64,000 nucleotides of DNA from Phaeodactylibacter luteus (lineage in GTDB: Bacteria > Bacteroidota > Bacteroidia > Chitinophagales > Saprospiraceae): the NCBI RefSeq assembly GCF_007993045.1, contig NZ_VOOR01000005.1, positions 62,001 to 126,000 on the forward strand, written 5' to 3'. The position numbers and the translations under genes are program-made. Below, piece after piece: positions 41,944-51,588 of the stretch. Below the pieces are notes generated by a model. It was not told the origin of the DNA. It did no database searches and worked only from the letters and a program-made list of their open reading frames with translations. How positions within the stretch are numbered: the stretch's first letter is position 1; each line of letters opens with the position of its first letter.

Positions 41944-44900
41944 GGCTTATCTGCCTTAGCAGCCTCATCCCGGGCGGCCTTCTCCGCCTGATATTCTTCT
42001 ATGCTGATATTGCGCACCATCGAAGCCTGCCCTGCAGGGTTGGATACGTAGTGGACCGTTGAGATGTGCTTTTCGATAACGTTGATTTTTTGCAGGGGCG
42101 TCACAATGAGCAGCTGCAAATTGAGCCGTTCGAACAGCTGTAGCCCGTACCTCGTACTCTCGTCCGAGCCGCGCCCGAAGGCCTCATCAATGACCACGAA
42201 ACGGAAAGACCGCGAACGGGCACGCCCCCATTCCAGCCCAAACTGAAAGGCTATGGCAGAGGCCAAAATCGTGTACGCCAGTTTCTCTTTTTGCCCGCCG
42301 GATTTGCCGGAGGAATCGCTAAAATACTCGTGCAGCTCGTCCGTCTCCCGGTAGCGCTCCTCTGCCCCGAAGGTATACCATTGCCTAACGTCGGTCACTT
42401 TTTTCGTCCAACGGCTGTCTTCTTCTGTATGGCCGCCAAATCGGTCGAGCAGTTTTTTGACATGCTCAAACTTCTCCTCCGTGTACAGCTCTTCATCCGC
42501 TACATCCCCATAGGTATTTGACAAGCAGGCCCGGAGGTCTTGTTTGAACGTGCTGATGTCCTCGCTGAGGACTTTCTCTTTGGAAATCCGGATGAAACGG
42601 CCGGGGTTGTAGTCAATCTCCCGGAGGTGCTGATTGATCTCCTCGATTTTCCGGTCGATATCTTTTTCGAAATTGTCCAGCTTAGACTTGAACATCAGTA
42701 TGCTTTGGATGGTCTTGGTGCGCAGCAGCTCCCGGAAACGTTCCTCGTGGCGGGGGATGTCATCTCTTCTAAGCCGCTCGTAGCGCTCGCGGAACTCCTC
42801 CACAGCCTGTATGTCTGCATCTACATCAATGACTTCCTCGGGGAAGTGCTGTTTGAAGGTGGTCATTTTTTTTACGATGCGCTGCGCCAAGCCGCTTTCC
42901 TGGTCCCGGAGCTTGCGGATCATCCCTTTGTTGCCTTCGATTTTTTCTTTCAGCTGCTGCTCTGTCTTGGCCAGGGCCTCAACGTCCTCTTCCCCGCTCA
43001 GCTCGGGCAGGTGCTGCTGCAACTGTGCAGAAAGCTCCTCTTTGGGGATGACGACCGCTTTGCAATCACCAAATATGCGGGCGGCCACCTCATTCGACAC
43101 GGTTTGGCCTATTGCGCTCAGCGGGAGGGGCGGCAGCCCAATCTGCTGAAGCAAAAATGTGATCAAGCTGAGCAGTTGGGATAGCTGTTTCTTTTGTATG
43201 CCCCTTTGCTCATGCTGTTCGCCAACCTTAGCGCGCAGCTGCCTTTCAATAGCTTTTGCTTCTGTTATCTTAGCCTGCAGGTGCTTCAGCTCCTCTGAGC
43301 CGGCTTCCAGGCGCTGCTGCTCCTCCTGCAATTGCCCAATGCGGATGACGAGGGGCTTAAAATCAAGGGCTTCGAAAGAAGAGTACTCCTGCAGCCGCTC
43401 AAGTGCCCGCCGCTGTCCGTCTAGTGCCCGCTCTGTGTTGCGCAGCGACCTCTGCGCTGCTTCTGCTTTGGCCAGCTCCCCCTGTACTTCCCTGAGCTCT
43501 TCTTCCAGCGCCTTTATTTTGGGCTTATTGCTCCAGCCAAGTACAAACTGCCGCCGGTCGTTGATGTCGTAGCGGTCGTCCTTGGTATGCTTTACCCGGC
43601 TGTCTTTACTCTGCCCCTCGGGTGTTAAGGCCCGGGCTGCCCGCCGGAACTCGGCTACTGTATCGCAGCAGGCGTAATCATACCGCCTGATCAGCTCCGT
43701 TTCCAGCCACTCATAAAACGGGGTATCCCCTTTGATCTGCACTTTGTGCACCAGGGAGTTGGCTTCCGGCTCATTGCGGCTTCCATCGCGGTGGGGCAAG
43801 GTGCGCAGGTACACCAATTTACCGCCAAGGTGGTTGCGGTCCAGAAAATTGCTGACCGCCTCATAATGCCGGTCAGGCACGAGCAGGCTGAGCCCAAACC
43901 CGCGGAGCTGCCGCTCTATGGCCCCTTCCCAGCGGGCCTCCTCCGGGAGCACCTGCAGGAGCTCCCCAGCAAAAGGCAGATCGGTTTCTCTAAGATCAAG
44001 CCCTGTGAGCAGCTTTTGCCGGAGCCGCAGGTTGTGCTGCGGGATCTGAGTAGGCCGTTGCCGAAGCGAGTGCAGCTCCTTTTCCAGTTCTACCGCCCGC
44101 GCACGGTGCTCGCTAATCCGTACAGCCAGGGGGTCTCTCGATTCCTGTAGCTGCTCCAATGCGCCAAGGGCTTCGTCTTGTTGCTGTGCAAAACGGTGCT
44201 GCTGCTCCATAAAGCCAGTTACGGTGCCCGGCATGCTCAACGGCAGCCCATGCCCGCCCGGCAGAAAACGGCCCAGCTCGGCAAGTTGGCCTTCATACCT
44301 GCGCGCCTGTTGCCGCCGGCGCTCACTTTCTGCCTCCAGCTCCCTGATTTTTAACTGGATTTGGGAAAGCTGCTTGTTGATGTCCAGGTTGTTCAGCGCA
44401 GCATTCAGCCGGCCCAGCTCCTCCCGTGCCGCTTGATCCTGCTGCTGCACCTCAAGCATTTCCGCTGTCAGGGTTTCCCAGTCTTGATTCAGGCGCTCCA
44501 TGCCTCGGATAGCCGCGCGGAGTTTTGCTTTCGCAAAATAGCCGGGTATCTCTTCCAGCAGGGCTTCCAGTTGGTGTATCTGTTGAAGGGCTTTCCTCCG
44601 CTCATCGGCTTCCGCTATCATCGGCTGCAGGAGGTCGCGCTGCTGCCTCGCTTGTGCAACTAAGCGGTGGGCAGTGGTCAAATCGGCATACTTGACCACG
44701 AGCTCATCGATATCTTCCTGTATGTTGGTCTGCCCCAGCATCTGCTCCCGGACAAACTCCGTGAGGTTGCCCACCGACTTCATGGAGACCGTCTTGTAAA
44801 ACAGCTCCAGGGCTTCCGGCTGCCGGATGCCAAAGACCTGCCGGAAGCGGTCTGCATAAGCACTGAAGCTGTTGAACAGCTCCGCGCCCCGCTCCTTGCG

Positions 44901-45422
44901 CAGTTGCCTTTTAAGCTGCCGGATATCCGCCCCGAAGTTGCTGAAGTCGGGGTCGATCCGCAGGGCCTCCTCCGACAGCACAAAAAACCGTTTGACGCTG
45001 TCGTCCTGCATCCAATACACCTGTGCGAGGGTGGCAAATGTATTTTGCGCTGCGTTGGCAAATACGGCCAGCAGCAGAGTGAGGTGCTTGTTGTCGGGCC
45101 GGAGGTAAACGTCCCGCCCCTTGCTCGCAGCTTGGACTTTTTCATTTTTGTAAGCGCCGCGCACATAGCTCAGCAGGCTGCGCTCGCGGCTTTCGGCCCC
45201 GGCCGCTTTGTTGTAGGTTATTTTCTGTTGGGGCACCAGCAAGGTCGTGATCGCATCTACCAGGGTTGATTTCCCGGAGCCGATGTCCCCAGTGAGCAAT
45301 GCATTGTGCCCATTGGGGGCGATCTCCCAGATATGCTTGTCAAAGGTCCCCCAATTGAGCACTTCGAGGCGCTGCAAACGGTAGCCGGCAGCGGGCATTG
45401 GCGTTTCGTTCTGAGGTGGCAT
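41940..45422 (-). CDS. jetC: Wadjet SMC-like ATPase JetC
   Basis: 1160 aa from the ATG at 45422; an in-frame GTG one codon earlier is also possible. ABC-type SMC/MukB-like layout: Walker A LLTGDIGSGKSTLVDAI near residue 45, long coiled-coil arms (~240-480 and ~600-930, rich in Glu/Gln/Arg/Leu) around a hinge-like globular region (~480-600), signature motif SGKSGGQKEKLAY, and Walker B RFVVIDEAFGRGSDE near the C-terminus. It is the motor that extrudes DNA loops in Wadjet. Coupled to jetB through TGATG and to jetD through ATGA. Confidence 0.95.
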   Translation of the reverse strand: MPPQNETPMPAAGYRLQRLEVLNWGTFDKHIWEIAPNGHNALLTGDIGSGKSTLVDAITTLLVPQQKITYNKAAGAESRERSLLSYVRGAYKNEKVQAASKGRDVYLRPDNKHLTLLLAVFANAAQNTFATLAQVYWMQDDSVKRFFVLSEEALRIDPDFSNFGADIRQLKRQLRKERGAELFNSFSAYADRFRQVFGIRQPEALELFYKTVSMKSVGNLTEFVREQMLGQTNIQEDIDELVVKYADLTTAHRLVAQARQQRDLLQPMIAEADERRKALQQIHQLEALLEEIPGYFAKAKLRAAIRGMERLNQDWETLTAEMLEVQQQDQAAREELGRLNAALNNLDINKQLSQIQLKIRELEAESERRRQQARRYEGQLAELGRFLPGGHGLPLSMPGTVTGFMEQQHRFAQQQDEALGALEQLQESRDPLAVRISEHRARAVELEKELHSLRQRPTQIPQHNLRLRQKLLTGLDLRETDLPFAGELLQVLPEEARWEGAIERQLRGFGLSLLVPDRHYEAVSNFLDRNHLGGKLVYLRTLPHRDGSRNEPEANSLVHKVQIKGDTPFYEWLETELIRRYDYACCDTVAEFRRAARALTPEGQSKDSRVKHTKDDRYDINDRRQFVLGWSNKPKIKALEEELREVQGELAKAEAAQRSLRNTERALDGQRRALERLQEYSSFEALDFKPLVIRIGQLQEEQQRLEAGSEELKHLQAKITEAKAIERQLRAKVGEQHEQRGIQKKQLSQLLSLITFLLQQIGLPPLPLSAIGQTVSNEVAARIFGDCKAVVIPKEELSAQLQQHLPELSGEEDVEALAKTEQQLKEKIEGNKGMIRKLRDQESGLAQRIVKKMTTFKQHFPEEVIDVDADIQAVEEFRERYERLRRDDIPRHEERFRELLRTKTIQSILMFKSKLDNFEKDIDRKIEEINQHLREIDYNPGRFIRISKEKVLSEDISTFKQDLRACLSNTYGDVADEELYTEEKFEHVKKLLDRFGGHTEEDSRWTKKVTDVRQWYTFGAEERYRETDELHEYFSDSSGKSGGQKEKLAYTILASAIAFQFGLEWGRARSRSFRFVVIDEAFGRGSDESTRYGLQLFERLNLQLLIVTPLQKINVIEKHISTVHYVSNPAGQASMVRNISIEEYQAEKAARDEAAKADKP

Positions 45423-46006
45423 CACGGTTCTTTTTGGGCTTCGGCATAAGCTTTAAGCTGCTCGAGGATTTCGTTCAGCTTTTCAATAGGGACATAAGCT
45501 TTGAGGATACGGCTCACTTCGTAACGGTCTTCCTCCTTCACGGTCTGCAAAAAACCAAAGCTGATCATTTTTTTAATATCGGCCCGCAGTTTGTCCTCCT
45601 GCTTGCGCTCATTGGTAGCGGTGTCGTCCCAGTAGAGCCGCATCATGTCTGCAATATCGCTGTAGCGGAGCACCAAGCGGACTTCGCTGCCTTCCGACTC
45701 GAATTCGAGGAGGCGCTTGCGCAAAAGCACGATGAGGAGGGTCTGCGGATAGCTCAGGCGGCGGCGGGTCATGAGGCGAGGCTGTAGCTCGGCATCTTCC
45801 TCTTCCGGCTGTTGCCGTAAATAGGCGTAGCCATCCCCCTCTTCTACAATCAGCTCTAGGCCCAGCACTTCAAAATAGGCACGCAGGCGTTCCCTGTACC
45901 TCAGCAGCAGGTTCCAGGCATCGAGGTGCTGCTCCCGGTACAAGATGCCCTTCAATAAATAAATAGCTGGGGCACGGATTTCCGCACTGACCGTTGGTCC
46001 GCTCAT
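45422..46006 (-). CDS. jetB: Wadjet subunit JetB (DUF4194, MksE-like)
   Basis: 194 aa from the ATG at 46006, whose first bases overlap the jetA stop (ATGA). The open frame extends 37 codons further into jetA, but that part is antigenic noise for the family. A winged-helix type protein: PAIYLLKGILYREQHLDAWNLLL, FEVLGLELIVEEGDGYAYLRQ, RRRLSYPQTLLIVLLRKRLLE, then MISFGFLQTVKEEDRYEVSRIL. JetB is the KITE-type bridging subunit that binds JetA and JetC. Size and position are as expected for type I Wadjet. Confidence 0.93.
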   Translation of the reverse strand: MSGPTVSAEIRAPAIYLLKGILYREQHLDAWNLLLRYRERLRAYFEVLGLELIVEEGDGYAYLRQQPEEEDAELQPRLMTRRRLSYPQTLLIVLLRKRLLEFESEGSEVRLVLRYSDIADMMRLYWDDTATNERKQEDKLRADIKKMISFGFLQTVKEEDRYEVSRILKAYVPIEKLNEILEQLKAYAEAQKEP

Positions 46007-47463
46007 TTCAGAAATAATATTTGGGGGAGCTCTACTGCATAAGTGCGCCCCTCTGTGGTATAATACAGCTTTTCCTGCTGTTGTGTATTCACTACCGCTT
46101 TTTGGCGGTGCTCCCATTGTGCGGCCAGGCTAAAATAAGCCACTACCTCGCTCAGCCCTTTTTCTACAGGCGTGTGCCCCACTACCTCTTTCAGGCTTAC
46201 TTGTTGCCTGCCCCGCAGCAATTGGCGTATCCTCCCTTTCAGTTCTTCGGGGTCGATGTAGAGCTGATTATAAAGCCCCTCTGCCAATACCTCCACGGCA
46301 TTGCCAGGCACCGGCCGATCGGTTTCCAGCTGAAGCTCATCGGCAGGTTGGAAAAGGCGGCGCTCCATGACAAGGTTCACCCCGGGCTTGCCAGCAATAT
46401 CGCTAAAAAAGCGGTGTGGCGGCGGGCTATTCTTAACGCGTAGCGCCAGTTGTTCAATTTCTTCAATCACCTGCCCGGCTCGGCGGTTCTCCAAAAAAGC
46501 ATGAGAAGCCAGAAAACGGCGCAGCTGCTCAATGAGGCGGGTGGTGGTGCGGTCTACACGTTCGCCGGCCTCTACCAGCAGTATCTTGAGGCGGGGTAGC
46601 ACGGAGTAAGCCCGGTATGCTTCCAGCTCGGGCTGCTCAAACAGCTCGGTGGCCATTTGGTCCAGGCGGTCCTGCCGGTCCTGATCCATGAGGAATGCCC
46701 AAAATGCGGTGAAGGTTTTGCCCTGATCGGTTTCCATGATGGCATCCTGTGCCGAAAAAATTTCATCCAGTACTTGCCCCCGGCTGTGCTGACGGTTGAT
46801 CTGCTCTTCCCGGGCTTTAGCATTGAGCTGACGGAAATTCTCCTCTATCTGACGGAAGTCTGCCAGTAGCTTAGCAGCCGTTTCTTCAATCAGCTTTAAC
46901 CGCTCGCGCATGCGCGTAGGGTCTAGGCGGCTGATCTGCCCATCTTCCAGAGCTAGTATCTCTTGGTCAATCGCCAGGCGTTGATCCAACAGCTGACGCA
47001 GGCGGGCCTGTGCATCTGTAGAGCTGCCGTAAGTCAAATCCTGCAGCATATTGAAGAGTTGCAAAAGCCGGGACTCCGCGCCCACGAATTCCCGTTTGTC
47101 CAGCTCTGCTATCCAGACTAGTGCTTGTTCCGCTGCGGGGGTGAGCTCAAATGTGGCTTCCGCCGCGCCTGCTTCGTAATACTGCCGCAAGAAGCCGTCT
47201 TTGGTCCATTCTTCCAGATAGATGCGAGCTGTACGGGGGTAGGGCTGCTGCCCTGCTTCGGCCTCTTCATTGGCAGCAAAGAGGAAATCAGACAGCAGCG
47301 TGTTCAGCTCCTGACTGCTGTAGGCTTGCCGGCGCTCCTCGCGGAAAGCGCGCCAAAGGAAGGCGACAATCAGCGGCGCATGCATTTTGCGCAGCAGCAG
47401 TACAGCGCTATGCCCCTCCAACAACCTGCTGACTTCTTCTATACTCGAAAAACGGTCTGCCAT
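46003..47463 (-). CDS. jetA: Wadjet kleisin-like subunit JetA (DUF3375)
   Basis: 486 aa, mostly helical. The DUF3375 family start is clear (LLEGHSAVLLLRKMHAPLIVAFLWRAF), with FELTPAAEQALVWIAEL near residue 115, FVGAESRLLQLFNMLQDLTYG near 135, and the helical middle part DEIFSAQDAIMETDQGKTFTAFWAFLM. JetA closes the SMC ring like a kleisin. The DUF3375-DUF4194-SMC-DUF3322/2220 order defines type I Wadjet. It starts 11 bp after the SNF2 helicase stop, too close for an independent terminator-promoter pair, so helicase and Wadjet genes probably share one transcript. Confidence 0.94.
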   Translation of the reverse strand: MADRFSSIEEVSRLLEGHSAVLLLRKMHAPLIVAFLWRAFREERRQAYSSQELNTLLSDFLFAANEEAEAGQQPYPRTARIYLEEWTKDGFLRQYYEAGAAEATFELTPAAEQALVWIAELDKREFVGAESRLLQLFNMLQDLTYGSSTDAQARLRQLLDQRLAIDQEILALEDGQISRLDPTRMRERLKLIEETAAKLLADFRQIEENFRQLNAKAREEQINRQHSRGQVLDEIFSAQDAIMETDQGKTFTAFWAFLMDQDRQDRLDQMATELFEQPELEAYRAYSVLPRLKILLVEAGERVDRTTTRLIEQLRRFLASHAFLENRRAGQVIEEIEQLALRVKNSPPPHRFFSDIAGKPGVNLVMERRLFQPADELQLETDRPVPGNAVEVLAEGLYNQLYIDPEELKGRIRQLLRGRQQVSLKEVVGHTPVEKGLSEVVAYFSLAAQWEHRQKAVVNTQQQEKLYYTTEGRTYAVELPQILFLK

Positions 47464-47474
47464 TGCTGTATTTT

Positions 47475-49958
47475 TTACCCCAGCTTGCTGAGCAGCCCAC
47501 CCAGCAATTTCGCTGCATGCTTAACTACCTCAGAATCCTCCACCGGGATTTTCAGGTAAGACTGCCCGGTTTGCTCATCCTTTTCTACTATTTCATTGAC
47601 CAGCCGCTGCGTGGCCTTTTCGTCAGATAAAGTCTGTGAAAGCCGCCCGAGGAAGCTGAGCCCTTCAGACAACAGCCCCGCTCCGGAAGAGGGAGAAGAC
47701 TGCCCTGTGCCTGTTGAACGGCCCTGCCTCGGTTGAGGCGCCGCTTCGGGCTCCACGGCTTCATCTTCCCACCAGGCATCGAGCGCGGCTTCGGCAGGCT
47801 CCATTTTTTCGGATGGCCCGCTGACGGATGCCTTTTCCAAGTCTTCGTCGCTGCTGGCCTCAGCCGCTCCATAATCTGGCACCTCGGCGTTTTTAACCCG
47901 TTCCAGCTCCTCCATGAAGTCCTTGAACTTGCGGTCGTTCATAAACACACTGTCCTGAGCGGTATCCAGTACAGCTTCCGCCAGTGAAGACTTGAACTGC
48001 AGGGTCTGTACCAAACGGTGCTCTATGGTGCCTTCTGCAATCAGATTGATGACCTGCACCTGCCGCTCCTGCCCGATTCGGAAAACCCGTCCGATACGCT
48101 GTTCCAGTACAGCGGGGTTCCAGGGCAGGTCCAGATTGACAACCAGAGAGGCTTTTTGTAAATTGAGGCCCACACCGCCAGCGTCGGTAGAGAGGAATAC
48201 CCGGCAGGCAGGGTCGTCGCGGAAGCGGTCGAGCAGTTCCCCCCGCTTGCTGCCCGGAATGCCGCCGTGCAAGTAAGCAAAGGGGATCTCCCGGGCTTCC
48301 AGCTCTTGGGCAACGATGCGGGTCATGCGCTCCCACTGACTGAAGATGACGGCGCTTTCGCCTTCCTCGGCCAGGCGTTCTTCCAAAATATAAAAGAGCT
48401 CTTCAATTTTGGTGTCGTGCCGCGTTTGCTGATCGACCAGATAGGTACTATTGCACGACATGCGCATGAGGTTGAGGCAGCTCAGCAGGCGGCGGCGGTC
48501 TTTTTCGTTGAGGAAGCCCATTCTCCGCCATTTAGCGACCAGCTGTGCTACGTCTGCATCGTAGCTGTTGTGCAGCTCCAATTGCCGGGGCGTCATGGGC
48601 ACGAGCAGTTGCTGATCTTGCCGGGCAGGGAGTTGCTTCAGCACTTGCCGCTTGCGCCGGCGGATCATCACGTGGTTAAGTTTTTTATAAATCGCATCCA
48701 GGTTTTTATAGCCACGTACCACCCCGCTCTCATCCTTGACCTGATGCCGGTAAAGCAGCAGATAGAGCGGCCCCAGCAGATATTGGTCCAGAAACTGCAC
48801 AATGGAGTACAGGTCTTCCAGTTTGTTCTCCAGTGGCGTCCCCGTAAGTGCGATGCGGTAAGGCGCTTCCAGCCGCTTTACCGCCCGGGAAATTTTGGTG
48901 TCCCAGTTTTTGATCCTTTGCGCTTCATCAATGATGACTAAGTCTGGATTAGCCGCATTCAGGTAGGGGTAATCTCGGGCAACAACGTTGTATGTGAGGA
49001 TTTTGTAAGTGTGCCCAAAGTCTTCGTACTGTTCCCGCCTTTTGTGGGCAGGCCCTTCTACCACATGCGCTTTTTGGCCCGTGAAACGCTCAATCTCAGA
49101 GCGCCACTGATACTTCAGGGAAGTAGGGCAGATGATGTACACATTGCCGATGCCAAGCTCTCTGCGGTACAGTTCCGCAGCGGCAATCGCTTGTATGGTT
49201 TTGCCCAGCCCCATTTCATCGGCAATGAGGCAGCGCCCCGCTTTGAGCGCAAACAGCACCCCTTCCATTTGGTAAGGGTAGAGCTTCGCCTTCACCAAGC
49301 CCTCCAAGCTGCCCGGAGCCTTGGCGATAGCAGCCGCTCTGCGGCCCCGCTGTTCGTCGGCCCGCTTCTGAATAACAAAGTCAAGGGCATCTGCGTAGCA
49401 ACGGAAGGTGGAAGATATCGCCTTCGCTTTTTCCAAAAATTGATCGAATTCGAGGTAAGCATGCTCATAAAGTACACCATCGCCATCAAAATACCCCCTG
49501 CTCAGGATTTCCAATGCCTCTGCCTCTTCCCCCCCGAGGCGCAGCCGCAGCCGCCGCTCTTCTCCATATTCCAGGTAAACAGAGCTATACTGCCGCTCAG
49601 GGGGCGGCTTGCGGAAGTGCTGTTTGTTGCCGTAAGTGTGGTAGAGCTTGTGCAAAGCCCATTCAATGTGCTTGCAGGTGCCCAGCCCGTTCGTTTTGAA
49701 GTCCATGCACTCGCAGAAGTTAACTCCCGGCTCCTGCCCGCGCAGGGCTACCCGGTAACGGCTGTTCCGCTCCGGGTTGATGACCGTGAAGTCAGACCAA
49801 ACCGGGTGCTCCCCTTCATTGACCAGCTCAAAGGTCTGCTCTGGCCCAAATTGCTTGCGCAGGCTTATTTGCCAATCCCGCAAGCTCAGCTCCTCCGGCT
49901 GCCGATAATAGCTTACCTTTTTCTGCTTTTTCTTCTTTTGTGCCTTCTGTTTGGCCAT
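47475..49958 (-). CDS. SWIM zinc-finger SNF2-family helicase linked to Wadjet
   Basis: 827 aa. Basic N-terminus (MAKQKAQKKKKQKK), SWIM zinc-binding motif Cys82-x-Cys84-x10-Cys95-x-His97 (CECMDFKTNGLGTCKH), SNF2 ATPase core with Walker A ADEMGLGKTIQ near residue 245, DEAQ box VIIDEAQRIKN, TGTPLENKLEDLYSI, then the helicase C-terminal half (VFLSTDAGGVGLNLQKAS, VVNLDLPWNPAVLEQRIGRVFRIGQ) and an acidic tail. Such enzymes translocate on double-stranded DNA and remodel protein-DNA complexes. It is not part of the textbook four-gene Wadjet. Placement 11 bp before jetA and 23 bp after the AAA-nuclease gene suggests joint function. Confidence 0.9.
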   Translation of the reverse strand: MAKQKAQKKKKQKKVSYYRQPEELSLRDWQISLRKQFGPEQTFELVNEGEHPVWSDFTVINPERNSRYRVALRGQEPGVNFCECMDFKTNGLGTCKHIEWALHKLYHTYGNKQHFRKPPPERQYSSVYLEYGEERRLRLRLGGEEAEALEILSRGYFDGDGVLYEHAYLEFDQFLEKAKAISSTFRCYADALDFVIQKRADEQRGRRAAAIAKAPGSLEGLVKAKLYPYQMEGVLFALKAGRCLIADEMGLGKTIQAIAAAELYRRELGIGNVYIICPTSLKYQWRSEIERFTGQKAHVVEGPAHKRREQYEDFGHTYKILTYNVVARDYPYLNAANPDLVIIDEAQRIKNWDTKISRAVKRLEAPYRIALTGTPLENKLEDLYSIVQFLDQYLLGPLYLLLYRHQVKDESGVVRGYKNLDAIYKKLNHVMIRRRKRQVLKQLPARQDQQLLVPMTPRQLELHNSYDADVAQLVAKWRRMGFLNEKDRRRLLSCLNLMRMSCNSTYLVDQQTRHDTKIEELFYILEERLAEEGESAVIFSQWERMTRIVAQELEAREIPFAYLHGGIPGSKRGELLDRFRDDPACRVFLSTDAGGVGLNLQKASLVVNLDLPWNPAVLEQRIGRVFRIGQERQVQVINLIAEGTIEHRLVQTLQFKSSLAEAVLDTAQDSVFMNDRKFKDFMEELERVKNAEVPDYGAAEASSDEDLEKASVSGPSEKMEPAEAALDAWWEDEAVEPEAAPQPRQGRSTGTGQSSPSSGAGLLSEGLSFLGRLSQTLSDEKATQRLVNEIVEKDEQTGQSYLKIPVEDSEVVKHAAKLLGGLLSKLG

Positions 49959-49981
49959 TTGCTAGCTTGTTTTATGCGTTG

Positions 49982-51544
49982 TTACAGCCACAATACCGAG
50001 ATGGACTTCCCCTCGTATTCTTTCTCCTCTCGTCTGATGCGCTCGTCCCAGGGCAGTTCTGTGGAAGGTTGGGTTTCAAAGATCATCAGATAACCGTGCT
50101 CTTGCCCGAGCTTGTCCATATAGCGGTGGAGTTGACGTAAGCCTTCAGGCAGGGTGCGAGCATTATAGTGAATCTTCAACTCAATGGGAATAACCTGATC
50201 CCTCCAAAATACCGCCAGGTCGGTCCGACCGTTGCCGACCGCCATTTCCCGCTCAATGCGGCCACCGCCGTTCACTACCCTTTGCAGGAAGGCCATGAGC
50301 AGCAATTGATGCCCGGCTTCCTTGTAAGTAAAACGCTCTAGCCAAGACTCAGAATTCCATCTGTAAAAATCAATGAAGGCCTCTAGCAGTTTATCCATCA
50401 TCAAGCGCCCCTCCTCATCCAGGTACCAGGCTGTTTCCGAAATCTCCTCCGGAAAACTCTCTTGCAAGGGGGAATTGAGCATGCGGGTGATGGTCTCCCG
50501 ATAAATCGGATTCGCAAACCGGATGGGGCTCTTCTGCGTGATCAGCCCCAAGTCCCGGCAGTAGCGGATGGAGTCATCCAGCGTGTCAAATTCTAGGGGG
50601 CTGCCTTCAATGATGCTCATTACAATTTTGCGGACCCGCTCTTCCCTGACCTTGTCAGCCAGGCTGTCCAGATGCGTTTGCCGCTGCTCTATGAGGCGCT
50701 CTTTGGCTTCGATGACCATGTCTGGCGTGATGACCTTGCTGTGGTCATTGCGCAGCATTTTGACAACGATTTCGTTAGCCAGCGCATTGGTCAGCCAAGG
50801 CTGCCCAGCTGCATATTCGTATATTTTTTCGAATACGGCATCGGAAAATTCCTGGCCGGTATCTTCAGTATGTTGACTTAATAAACCTCTGACTTCTTCT
50901 CTGGTGAAAACCGGTAGGAAAAAGGATTCAGCTTTCACATTGAACGGCGAGCCCGCCCCGATTGAAGGATTGTCTGCCCGCGCCCGGGTGCGGTATTCCC
51001 GAATATCCCGCAGCCCCACAAGGGCGATGGATTGAGGAAACCCCTGCGGACGGGTCTGAAAACCGTCCCTGAACTGCCGCAGCACTGCAATCAGGACATC
51101 ATCATAAAGTGCGTCCACTTCGTCCACCAACAAAACCAAAGGCTGATCAAGAGCTTTACTCCAATCGCTGAGATACTGCCGGAATAACTGCGGTCCAGCT
51201 TTATAATGAGTGGGGTTAGGTGGCAATTTAGCCCCATTCAGGAAGACCTGAGCAGTTTGATAAAGAGACTGTATAAAAACCTCATTAGCATCTGAAACGG
51301 AAATACTGGGATAACCTGCTGATTCCAGAGAGCAAACCGCAGCGGTGTATTTACCTTCCCGGTTCAGCCGGTGCGCCAACTGATGCAGAAAAGTCGTCTT
51401 GCCCGTTTGCCGGGGCGCATGGATCAGGAAGTATTGCTTGGCTTCTATAAGATGGTAAATCTCATTAAACATTCCCCGGAAAGGCTCCACCATATAGTGA
51501 TCCTCCGGATTGCACAAGCCCGTCGTATTGAAAAATCGCTTCAT
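49982..51544 (-). CDS. AAA ATPase with C-terminal PD-(D/E)XK-like domain
   Basis: 520 aa from the ATG at 51544. The open frame continues 109 codons upstream, but that part translates repeat R1 copy E and is not credible. P-loop near residues 43-51 (HAPRQTGKTTF), Walker B VLLVDEVDAL near 150, further AAA features in IALVGLRDIREYR, a winged-helix-like middle, and a C-terminal segment with Asp442 in GRTDLAVFW and Glu455-Leu-Lys457 in IPIELKI: the core of a PD-(D/E)XK nuclease. Related genes are common and often multicopy in Bacteroidota; function unknown. First gene of the run that leads through the SNF2 helicase into jetABCD. Confidence 0.8.
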   Translation of the reverse strand: MKRFFNTTGLCNPEDHYMVEPFRGMFNEIYHLIEAKQYFLIHAPRQTGKTTFLHQLAHRLNREGKYTAAVCSLESAGYPSISVSDANEVFIQSLYQTAQVFLNGAKLPPNPTHYKAGPQLFRQYLSDWSKALDQPLVLLVDEVDALYDDVLIAVLRQFRDGFQTRPQGFPQSIALVGLRDIREYRTRARADNPSIGAGSPFNVKAESFFLPVFTREEVRGLLSQHTEDTGQEFSDAVFEKIYEYAAGQPWLTNALANEIVVKMLRNDHSKVITPDMVIEAKERLIEQRQTHLDSLADKVREERVRKIVMSIIEGSPLEFDTLDDSIRYCRDLGLITQKSPIRFANPIYRETITRMLNSPLQESFPEEISETAWYLDEEGRLMMDKLLEAFIDFYRWNSESWLERFTYKEAGHQLLLMAFLQRVVNGGGRIEREMAVGNGRTDLAVFWRDQVIPIELKIHYNARTLPEGLRQLHRYMDKLGQEHGYLMIFETQPSTELPWDERIRREEKEYEGKSISVLWL

Positions 51545-51588
51545 AAAAGTAAAGTTAAACAATCTTATCCAGCACCACATATTTGCAC

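Noticed and set aside
49011-50093. 360-codon open frame on the plus strand across the SNF2 helicase start
   Set aside because: Antisense to clear SNF2 and AAA coding sequence; no domain or signal.
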